Below are positions 24,901 to 36,900 of a stretch of 64,000 nucleotides of DNA, in pieces. Under the pieces are notes generated by a model. The model had not been told where the DNA came from, searched no databases, and saw nothing but the letters and a program-made list of their open reading frames with translations. Numbering within the stretch: the first letter of the stretch is position 1; the number at the start of each line of letters is the position of its first letter. A program made the translations under genes and the position numbers. Origin of the DNA: Argyresthia goedartella (taxonomy: Eukaryota; Arthropoda; Insecta; Lepidoptera; Argyresthiidae); the NCBI GenBank assembly GCA_949825045.1, contig OX463832.1:25972552-26036551 (forward strand), given 5' to 3'.

Positions 24901-27900
24901 GTTTTGAGTATCTTTTCTCAGGGGATAGACTTCGGAGATCTCACACGGTGTCACTTTTGTCAATTCCTCAGCACAACACTGTTGCTTACGAGCACTCGTT
25001 TAGGTTAAGGGCAATACGTTTGTGGAATGCACTTCCTTGCGCTATTAGGGATTGCAAATCCTTGGTCACTTTCAAGAAAAAATTGAAACAGCATCTCCTC
25101 TCTTCCGAATAGTGGGTATCTCATAGTATTTATGTATATCTATTTTTTTATTGTATTCTATTTATTTTATAGTAATTACGTAGGGTGTATTGTGATTTAT
25201 TTGATAGTATATTTATTTTATTTATTTCTTTTTACTCTTAATTGTACACTAGGACTACCTCTCTATATTTTATTTTTCTCTTTTCTTCACAGGTTAGCTG
25301 TAAGAAATTTCTTTTTAGAAATAAGCTCACCTTTGCATACTGTTTCTGTTATAATTTCCACTGTGTTTTCTGTGCAATAAAGGATTATTATTGTTTATCT
25401 ATCTTAGTATAATATTTATCTATATAAGTATGTGTATCGTTGTCTCGTACCCAAGATACAGGGAATCCTAGTTTGGAGCTAGATCAATGTGTGTAAATAG
25501 TTTCCAAGGTATTATTAATATTATTTCTTATTTCAGGCTCTACGCAAAGCTAAGCAGTCCCTCAACGCTGTGGCATTCCGGAAGAACATGACGAGGAACG
25601 GCCAAACGAAATCGGAGAGCGACGCCTGTGATACTCCCAAGACGGATTGCAAATGGACCAACGACTGCACCTGTGAGACGTGCAAGGACGGCGACGCGAC
25701 CGCGTCCGTGTGCCTGGGGGATATCGTGAAACAGTGCTACGACATGGAAGCGAAGACCAAGGCGGGGTTGGAGGAAAAGAAGGAGGTAAAGTTTGATGCC
25801 AAGAGCCTGCTCTTTACAGAGAACGCCGACACTCGCTCAAAGGAAGCCACCGCCAGAGAAGTAATAACAAATTACCTTATTTATCCGCGTGCGTGATAAA
25901 ACCAGCATGACACAGAAAGAGGCCTTATGGGTCATGTCCTTTTTAGGCCCTACAACTACATACTACTGATCAGTGACCCGAATAACTAACTAGTTTATAA
26001 TAATAATAACACCTTGGACACTATTTACACACATTGATCTAAAGTCGATTTCGATAGCATTTCACAATAATGTAAACAAAAATGTCAGTTGACAGTTGTC
26101 TATGATTGAGTGAGATTTGAGTGTTGTACCTACACTGATGTCAAAGGCATTGATCAAAGAGATATAGTTCGATGTCGATTTTCGATCGATTTTTTTCTAT
26201 AAGTAGTACAAAACCGCGTGGAAAAAAAAAGGAGTGGGGCGCGTAATTTCAGCTTAGACGAGCTCTAGCTACTAATACTAAAAAACTTAATTAAATTGTC
26301 GGTCCCACACATACACACACACTCACACACCCTCATACACCATTCAATCAGCAGGTCACCATATCGTCAGACCAGTTTGAACTAAGTTTATTACTTTACT
26401 CACTTTATTATTCCTATAGATAGGTTCTTATATGTCTATTTTATCTTTCTATTGTTTCGTAATTGGCATTTCAAATTTTCTTTTCCTTATTAATTAATAT
26501 TGTGTTTTAATTGCTGTGAAACATGAATAAATTAATAAATATAGATTTAGCCATCTCCTTTAAGTTCTTCATTATTCTTTTCATAGTTGCAAATCAATCA
26601 ATCAATTGATCGATCGAATCGGATCGATTCAAAAGAATGAACCACACTAACTTTCCAAAGACAATAAGACTTTGATGCGCTTTGATGAGTAAAAAAATAA
26701 TATAAACTTTTTACAAACTATTGAAATATTCGTCGTTCGATAATTTTGCAAGAAAATAACTTTCTTAGGGGAGTTACTTGGTGTCGAAATGATGTAAGAA
26801 CAATAAATGATTACTTGGTATGTGAATGTGTTCAGGATTGAAATTCAAATGTAAGTAGTTACGGCGTAATCGTGTGTAAATTGGCTTGTTTACATTATTG
26901 TGAAATGCTATCGAAATCGACTGTAGCCCCAAACTAGGGTTCCCTGTATCTTGGGTACCAGACAACGATACACATACTTTGTTTGGGGTGAGGCCTTGTT
27001 TGAGTTGATGTTTGAAGTGAAAACACAATGTTATAAAACTAAATCACTGTATTTCACGGTTTATGTTGAACCTTTGATAATTATGTATGAAAATGTCATG
27101 AATGCACCCGGCATGGGCAGACTACACAGTCGGCGGCGTCAGCAAAAACTTATAAAGATAAATATTATACTAAGATAGACAAAAAACCATGACTAGAGTA
27201 CAAACATCCGTTCTCATCAAATAAATGTTTGCCCACACCGGGACTCCAACCCGGGACCCTTGGCTTCGTAGGCAGGGTCACTGCCGACTCGGCCATTCGG
27301 GTCGTCCCCGTTTATAAAACCCGCGGAAAGGTAATGAGCTTGACTTCCAAGTTGTTATTTGACGTCGTCGCCCTGAGATGTACACATTTTTTTTTAAAGC
27401 TTACTCTAAATATCTACGCTGTAATTTTTGACCCTCGAAGAAAAAGGGAGACGACCTCTGTGGCGCAGCGCTTATGGCTCTGCCTACCATGCGAGGGGTC
27501 CCGGGTTCGATCCCCGGCTAGGGATAAAGAAAAAACAGGTCTTGGATGTTTATATGTGTGTGACGTCCCTGTTTCTTGTTGCCACGACACAGGTTACCCT
27601 AGTGTGGGGCCGGAAGCAATGTATGTGCCTGTATGAAAATGTTTATGTTACGATATAAGTTTGAAGCCTGTGTGTCTGTGCGTGTCTGTCTGTGGCAGTC
27701 TAGCGCTCAATGCGGTTTTCTGTAAATGGTTGCAGACTTCGCTGCGATGATTTTCTGCCTTACTTTTATAAAAATCTGTTCAGTGGTTCGAATGTTTAGA
27801 GCTTAAAAGCGACACAAGTCAACCAAATTTTAGACTTAAAATTTAAATTATGTTTCTGTCTCTCAGGTGAAACCGGTCACACAATTCAGCCAAATTTTAG

Positions 27901-30900
27901 ATTCAAAGTATCAATTATGTTTCTTTCTCTCAGGTGAAACCGATCACACAATTCGGCCAACTTCTAGACTTAAAGTATCAATAATGTTTCTTTCTCTCAG
28001 GTGAAACCGATCACACAATTCAGCCAAATTTTAGACTTAAAGTATCAATTATGTTTCTTTCTCTCAGGTGAAACCGATCACACAATTCGGCCAACTTCTA
28101 GACTTAAAGTATCAATTATGATTCTTTCTCTCAGGTGAAACCGGTCACACAATTCAGCCATATTTTAGACTTAAAGCATAAATTATGTTTCTTTCTCTCA
28201 GGTGAAACCGATCACACAATTCGGCCAACTTCTAGACTTAAATTATCAATTATGTTTCTTTCTCTCAGGTGAAACCGGTCACACAATTCAGCCAACTTCT
28301 AGACTTAAAGTATCAATTATGTTTCTTTCTCTCAGGTGAAACCGGTCACACAATTCGGCCAACTTCTAGACTTAAAGTATCAATTATGTTTCTTTCTCTC
28401 AGGTGAAACCGGTCACACAATTCGGCCAACTTCTAGACTTAAAGTATCAATTATGTTTCTTTCTCTCAGGTGAAACCGGTCAGCAAGCCAGTGTTGAAGC
28501 AGGCGAAGCCGGCGGTGAAGGCGTGTGAGAACGCGACGCACCAACAACATGTCTGCAAAGGTTAGTGGGTGCTGTAGGGTTTATGTGACTACGGTGCCTC
28601 GGGCTGCGCGCTCACGACCTCTGGCGCAGCGGTTGTGGCTCTGCCTGCCACACGAGGGGTCCCGGGTTCGATCCCCGGCTGGGGGTGAAGAAAATAAACC
28701 CCAGGTCTCGGATGTTTATATGTGTGTGACGTCGCTGTTTCTGGTTGCCACGATAGGGTATCCTAGTGTGGTGCCAGAGGCAATGTATGTGCCTGTATGT
28801 AAATGTTTGATGTTGATACCGGGGGGGGTTACCACCAGGGGCCTTTACAGCGATAAAGATTTGGTTCAAAACATAACAGGGAGAACCGGGGTGGACCTGT
28901 TCCAATTTTCTTTGACGGGATTCGCAAGGGTCTGTGTTATAAGATTTATTTATAGCTTTTTTGTCCTTATATTTACTGTCTGTTTGTGTCGATTTGGTTT
29001 TTACTGTGATGTCACAAGCATGTATGTTTATAAATAATAATATAAAAAAAAAACTTGCACGGAAATCATAGAGGTAACAAAACATTTTATGAGCAAAGAT
29101 GAGCTTATCTCTAAAGAGAGATTACCAGCAAACATAGGCAGGACAGCAAAAGTTGTGCAATAGGAGAGTTCTAGTGCGCAATAAAACTATATCCGTATTG
29201 CCACAAAAAATATTAAAAAGCGTTTAATTAACCTCAAAACAATCGTCAGATCCCAAACGTTTTTGTTTTTAAACAAGTGCTGAACAAATCCAATGACACC
29301 TTTTTTTTTTTTTAGTTTATTTGTTAAAATCCGTCAATCTGTTTGGACTGAAGCGGTTTTTTTTTAGGGTTCCGTAGATAAACAAGGAACCCTTATAGTT
29401 TCTTCAAGTCTGTCTGTCCGTCTGTCCATATGTCACAGCAACTTTATGCAGAAACTATCAGGACCTCACAGTTGAAACTTGGTATGTAGATGTATTCTGT
29501 GAACCGCTTTACGATTTTTATACAAATTTAAAAAATTAAAATAAAAGATATCCCGAAATTAATATATGGAACTGAAACCAAAATATTTTGTTTCATGAAA
29601 CCTATATGTGTGGGGTGGCTATAGATAGGTCTTTAAAAATGACGTTGAGGTTTCTGAAACCGATTTTTATACAAATTTAAAAAATTAAAATAAAAGATAT
29701 GGAACTGAAACCAAAATATTTTGTTTCATGAAACCTATATGTGTGGGGTGGCTATAGATAGGTCTTTAAAAATGACGTTGAGGTTTCTGAAACCATTTTT
29801 CCTCAAAGTAAATCGTTACATAGACAGATGTTTTCCAATGTGGAAAAATGGGAGTCCGACTCGAACTTGGCCACTTTTTTATTTTTAAAACTCCCACATC
29901 TCCGCCATTTTGAAAACGAGAAATTATGCTTCATTAAATAAATCTGTTCAGAAATTTTGAGATCGCGGCAAAACGCCGCTAATCGTCGTGATTAGCTACA
30001 AGGAGTTGCTCTTGCGTTGCTCTTTGTCTTTGGTCATTTGAAATTAAGAAATAAGTCTTCGAGGTACATCACTAACAAACGCTTTTTCGGTGCATGATAA
30101 TTCGGACTTCGTACACATCTCGTGCGGGCGTATTTCAAGCGAGACGCGAAGTTTGACCCAACAGTTTCAGCGAAGACGCCATAATAGAGCATTCGGTTTT
30201 ATGTGAAAAGAAAACACGCCAGTCTGAAAGCGCCTTAACACCCCGAGCAAAACAAAAGGCGTTCCATCTCAGCTCCCACGGCTGAGCCGATTCTGATCCC
30301 CTGTTCTCCCGCCGCAGTGGGCCACGGGGGCGGCGCGTGCGCGGACGGCGGCGCCGACCAGCCGTGCACCTGCTGCTACTGCACCGTGTTCGGACATGCG
30401 GTGAGTACTGAACGAATACTATCAATAATCATAGCGTCCGTCGCTGTCTTAATGAGAGAGTGAGAGAGATAGGAGGGGCATTCCCCGCGGGTGCCTAGTT
30501 AACTTTAGCGTTAAAGTTAGCATTGTAGTAAGCAGTGTAACATTGGCGTTCAAGATAATCTACGATAACATGGTACGCACCTCCACTAACGACAAGATAG
30601 CGAGCGGTATTACGTAGGTACGTTGTCACGCTCACTCGCGCCGTAAGTACGCTCGCTGTCTCGTCGGGGCGGCATGTAGCGTCTGTAGTCGGGTGGGCTA
30701 CGCACTATATGCACTTGCACTAATTTAAATCTATGGATAATTTTGTAAATGGGGCAGACTCCGCTCTCATTCGCGATGTCATCTCCCCGCAGTTCTGTCG
30801 GTGAAGGAAAACATTGTGAAGGTACCTCAGTACATTCACATCCCCATAGTAACGGCGACGGGGTAGCCCCTAAATGGACTATTGAATGACTGGATACACG

Positions 30901-33900
30901 ATTTCAGTGTCGAGGTCGCCATTTTTCCAATAGAGTTACAACCACGGGACGTGACGCTATGTTTTGTGTTAAATTAACTAAGTCAATTTAACACAAAACA
31001 TAGCGTCACGCCTTTTCCTATACGCGGTGGCAGAGGCACAATTGTGCCCACTTTGGCCCAGTTATTCAGTATTCCATCTTGGGTGACAGGGGGCTAGCCC
31101 ATCGCCACAGCTATGGAGTAATGAAGGTTTCCTCACGATATTTTCCATCACCGTTAAAACGTCCGTACAATGTACTTAAGAAAGATTAATTATCTCATTG
31201 GTCCATGGTCAGGAATCGAACCTGCATCTCCTGTGCGCGAAACAAGCGTGAAACCCATTAAACCACGGAGGGCTTTTTAAATATATATCGTGGAATTTTT
31301 TATTTGAGGCCAGAAATGTAAACAATGGACTGTCATTTTCCAGTACAAAAAATATAATAGGAATGTCAAAGTCAACGGCTTTGTCCTAGAAAATGACAGT
31401 TATTTGTTGACATTCCTGACCTCAAATAAAAAATAGTACTGAAGTTATTTATCCAAGCTTACACAGGCTGTGTAATGTGTAGTCATATTTTACGATGTTT
31501 CTAGGGATATAACTTTCACTATGAGACCGATTTGATCAGAGCAACTTGTTCCCTCCGCAGCCGCCGATCACGACGCCCGTGCCGCGCAACTTCAACGAGA
31601 CGCGCGAGCGACTGCGCTCCATACTGCACAAGAAGAAACAGAGGTGCAAGGCGGGCAATGTGAGTCTACAAAGCATCGACATACACATTTATTGACCGAG
31701 CGAGCGAAACGAGCGAAGGGCTCCATTTTGACAGGATAGGAGGCCGATTTTGCTTTCGTCTGTCTCTATGTCTCGTGTCTGTCAGTTCCGGTCTAGGGGC
31801 CACAGTTTTCAAGCGATCCTCACAAAACTTGGCGCACGTGTTCCTTGAATTAAAAGATTTTTTTGTCGAAAGCTTTTGTCGATTCTTGGGAGGGGAGTTA
31901 TGACGTCATATTTTTTTTGTATGGGTTTCTTTTTCTTCTGCAACCGTGTAGGGTATTAAATTAAAGGGCTTCATGAACCGGTTCTAACAATATACTAAAC
32001 CATTAACATTCGGCCGCCTGTTTTTTAAAAAACCAAAAAAATATTTTCAAAACATACCAAGTTTGGACTCCTCGAAGTAGGAGACGGATTAGTAAAGAGG
32101 ATCTATACAGACCATGAGAGTGAGTGAAATAGACTATAACTATTTTCGTGAAAAGTCGAGTGTATTTTAAATCGCAAAATGTAGTTTACAAAGTTATTGG
32201 TGCGGCTACTTTACTACTTGATTTTGATTGAATCTAAAATACTAACCTATAAATTGGTTCACAGCCTCCCCTGTTAGCGAGGTCTACTGTCCACAGGGCC
32301 ACTAGTTTAGATACATTAATTTATTCATTGCAACATGGTACTATCGAACCAACTGAATCATGACCCACTTGCCTGATAATTCGTTTGAAACTTTCAAACT
32401 TGTAAGATCTATCTATCTGTCAGTGTCTAATCAAATGATAACAAGTTCGTTACCAAGGAAATAAACCTTCAAGCGAATTTCGACCTACTTGCATTTAAGG
32501 GGTTTAGCAAAATAAGCTTATGGTGGGTCATGATTCAGATGGTTCGATAGTACATACATAACTCAAACTAAAAAATAAATGTACGAAAAGAAAACAACAC
32601 AGCAAATAAATAAAACAATCAATAAACAATAAATTTACACAAGCAAACGTTGGGGTACGGTAAGGATCACTATGTGGTATTGTGACTGTACCGCGACAAT
32701 AAAACGGCCCTGACTCAGCAATGTCACAGACGATTCTGTGACGCTGGTATTCTGCCAGAGCCAGGCACATTCATCGCTTCTGACCCCACATTGGGATACC
32801 GTGTGTCGTGGGAACCAGAAACAGCGTCATCACACACGTATAAACATGCAAGACATGTTTCTTTTTTATTGATCCCCAGCTGGGGATCGAACCCGGGACC
32901 TCTCGCATGGTAGGCAGAGCCACAACCGCTGCACCACAGAGGTTGTGGATCGAAATGGCGAAGCAAACTGTAAAATTAGTCACGTAGAGGACGCTGACAT
33001 TTTGTAGATAGTAAACACAGAGTAGGTAAGCAAAGAGTTTCGTTCAACTGAGGCTTCTTACAAACGAATTACAGAGTAAAAATATGTAAAGGAAATGTAT
33101 GCAAAGTGGGTCTTTATCCAGAGAAAATTGTCAATATCCTGTTAAAGAAAATCGGATAAATTAAACTCTTTGCTGCTGTTGGCAGTGTTTATCAAGTAAC
33201 AGTCATCAGATGAATAAAACTCTTTGTGTTTTCTACCAAAAAGTTTTCCGTAATCTTCACCACGAGCCCACGTTCACCCTTTGCTGCTGTAGGGCAAGAA
33301 CCTCATCCCGCGTAGGCGACGAGATGTCTGCCGACCCTCGGAGACTAGTCGCCGTGAAGCTTCTCACATACGTTTCTCCACCCCCGCTCCAAACGCGCAC
33401 CTGATCAAAAACCCAAACGATCGGCCACACCTCCCACGCAACCGCTGGACCAAGCTGGACCGACTCCGGACTTGCCAGGGCCGCTGCCCCGTACTAATCT
33501 ACAAGTGGGGATACAGAGACAATCCTTTCTGCTCCTGTGCAGCCCTTCATAGCATGGCCCATCTCACGGACGACTGTCCTATGTGGTCGATCGAGGGCTG
33601 AATGCTAAAAGTCCGCTCCGCTGACGAAGAGGCTATCCAATGGCTGCTCAGGCTGCCGCATTTGTGATTTGTGACGAGGACGCTGGCGACCAGACGCTAA
33701 AAAATAAATACGTGTGATTGGAGGCTCGCACACACTTGAGAACAGACTAAAAACTAAACACGATTTAAAAACATATTACAGGGATCGCCGGAACCGCTCG
33801 ACAAGAAGTCAACGACGCCCGAGATGGCGCCAGTAATCGCGCCCAAGCCCAGGCCTGTACCGGTGGCGGCTCCGTCCAAGCCTACGCCTGTGGCTCCTCA

Positions 33901-36900
33901 GTCCAAGCCTACGCCGGTGCCGGCTCAGGCCAAGCCTGCGCCGGTGGTGACCCAGCCCAAGCCTTCGGCAGTGGCGCCTCAGTCCAAACCTTCGTCGGTG
34001 GTAGCTCAGTCCATGCCCGCGCAGGTGGCCACGACGGTCGCTCAGCCCACACCGCCGGTAAGACGTAGGTCAGACAAGCCTTCGCCCGTGGCGCCTCAGT
34101 CCAAGCCTTGGCCGGTGGCGGCCGAGCCCAAGGCTTCGGCAGTGGCGCCTCAGTCCAAGCCTTCGCCGGTGGCGGCCCAGACCAAGTCTTCGGCTGTGGC
34201 GCCTCAGTCCAAGCCTTCGCCTGTGGCGGCTCAGCCCAAGCCTTCGGCTGTGGCGCCTCAGTCCAAGCCTTCGCCTGTGGCGGCCCAGCCCAAGCCTTCG
34301 GCTGTGGCGCCTCAGTCTAAGCCTTCGCCGGTGGCGCCTCAGTCCAAGCCTTCGGCTGTAGCGCCTCAGTCCAAGCCTTCGGCTGTGGCGCCTCACTCCA
34401 GTCTAGTCCTAGTCTAGAAGTATCCTTCGTGGTCGCGGCAAGCTTAGGTCGGCGCAAGATGCAATTCAGCTCAAGCCTCAAAATTACGGGAGGGAAAACT
34501 CAGAAATCGCGTTACCCAGACCATTCCTAGCTAGATTAAAGTAGATTTTTCCGATGACTTCGTCGCCGTTTTCGTAATCTCAATATATGTATTACATGCA
34601 AGGATTTCCTGTTTAATAGTACAGGACAAATGTCTCCCACAGGCGTTGCCCAAATCGCTGCCACCGCCGAACTTCAGCGCTCAGCCGTGCAGCGAGGATC
34701 ACGCCAAGGTAATAAACAGAGCCTCCTTATTCGCTCAATGAGGGTGTTCTGGAACTTTCACGCCACCAGCTGGCGCCACTGAGGAAGGAGATCACAGACT
34801 CGATCTTGGCTCGCTCTGAGGGAGCTGCGACCTCTTTCTCGCTTAGGGTAAGGTGGGGTGAGGGAGATAGGTTTAGCTCGCTCAGAGCCAAAGAAATTTG
34901 GCGCGAACTGTCACTACGCCTAGATTGGGTGTGTGTATATGTCACCGTAAGATAGTCAAAATCGTTAGTTGATAAACCAACGCGGTAGTCGATCAACTAT
35001 CGACAGATAGTAAACCAGACCGACAGGGCTTAGAATTTACGTTTCTTTTGTTCTTACATGTCAACCTAACACGAAGACTATTCGGGGGCTTCGCTGCGCT
35101 CGCCCCCTCTAGTCTTCACCTAATCTGCCGCAGTGTTTGCCCTGGTATTTCGTTTGCAATTCAAGTTTAAACCAGTTTACTATTTAACGGTTTTAACCGT
35201 TAGTATATGTACTAACGCGTCATTATAGTTTACTATCTGTCGAAAGTTGACCTACTAACGATTTAAAAAAACGTTGTTTATCAACTAACGGTTTTGACAA
35301 TCTTACGGTGACATATACACTAAGAAGCGGAATTAGCTGGCCCATGTTTATAAGTTAAGATGTTTCCTCTATGTTTTTTGATTATGCCTTGATTTCGAAA
35401 AAGCGCGCTCTCAAAAAAGATTCCGGCATCACAAATTTGTCGTCAATGTTGAAAAAAGTAACTGTACTACCCACCAAAGCTAACTAGGCTCGCTAGCGCT
35501 CGGGCTCCAAATAAGCACTCGATGCACTTTACTTTCTGCTTGGTGCAACAATCTACTACTGATCCACTTTTATCTCAAACGTTTTTTGAATATGATAGTT
35601 GCAGTACAATAAAGAAATCCAGTACAGTAAATGCAGTACAATTAACAAAATTAGAAAACTTTTAAATTTTGTTAATTGTAACCTCGCCGAAAAATGCTAC
35701 TACGTGCTGCTGGAATTCTTTGAAGATAAAAATTATTAGGAAAATAAATTTAGTCTCTTTAACCTGTGAACAGCTGATCGGGTCAATGTAATAGTCATGT
35801 GTATGTGTAGATAAATTTGTTATTCCCTTTCAGGGTGCATGTACCCTACATACATTTTCCACCTGTAATCTGTATTGTACATGTAATATGCAAATAAATG
35901 AATATGAATATGAAATGATGAATTACGAACCGTGATATGTCAAGGCACACACAATCCTAGTGTGGGGCCAGTGGCATTGAAAGTGTCTGTATGTGTTCAG
36001 GGTCTGCAGCGCGCGGCGACCGTGCAGGTGAGCGTCGCTCCGACGGCGGCGGCGGAGGGCAAGGTCAACCCACAAGCGATGGAGCAGATCCGGCAACAGG
36101 TACTGATGCGGTGACACAACTTCTCTACAGTCCAAACTGCTCGACCGATTTTAACAAATAAAGTGTCGTTGTATTTGCAGAGACTAGTGTGTGTACAGTA
36201 TATGTAGGTAATGTTGGTTGGATTCAAACTCAACGACGGCTGTTTTGGGAATGCCTTTTATTGTATACTTATTCTAATAAAGTTGGCCTAGTTAAATATC
36301 TACAAACTATGCATAATGTACTGAGAGTAGCAGGCTATATAAGTTTAGTGAACAGTTAATAGGTTGGTTTTAAGACCGCAAAATGCAGTTTACAAAGTTA
36401 TTGGTGCGTACTTTCATACTCTATGTGAGTAATTAGGTGCATTCATAACTTTGTTTGCGATATAAACCACATACAAACTTACGAATGCACCTCATTACCT
36501 ACATAGAGTATGAAGGTAGCCGCATCAATAACTTTGTAAACTACTTTTCGCCTCTATTATGCAAGCTATTGATTTTACACTACAATCACATACCGTCTCT
36601 CAACGAATCCAACGACGTATTCGAATAAGCTATCTAATCGTATATAACTTATTAGGCAGGTGTACCTATCCTACTTATTGTACGTTACCAAAATGCAGTG
36701 TAGTACACGCCAAAGTTAACTAGGCTCCTCGCTGTGGTGTCGTCATAGCGTCGATAGAGCGAGCAAGGGAGAGGAGGAGAAACGCATTCCTCGCGGTTGC
36801 CTAGTAGCTTAGTATGTGTCGAGTATCGAACTGTAATCTCATGCCAATACCCCACTCTGTCCCAGCAACTGAAACAACAGCAGCTGCACCATCAACAGCT

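Noticed and set aside
27440..27660. Possible exon in the frame across SINE B
   Set aside because: The frame is made of the tRNA-like head and SINE tail and recurs in every SINE B copy. No splice support.
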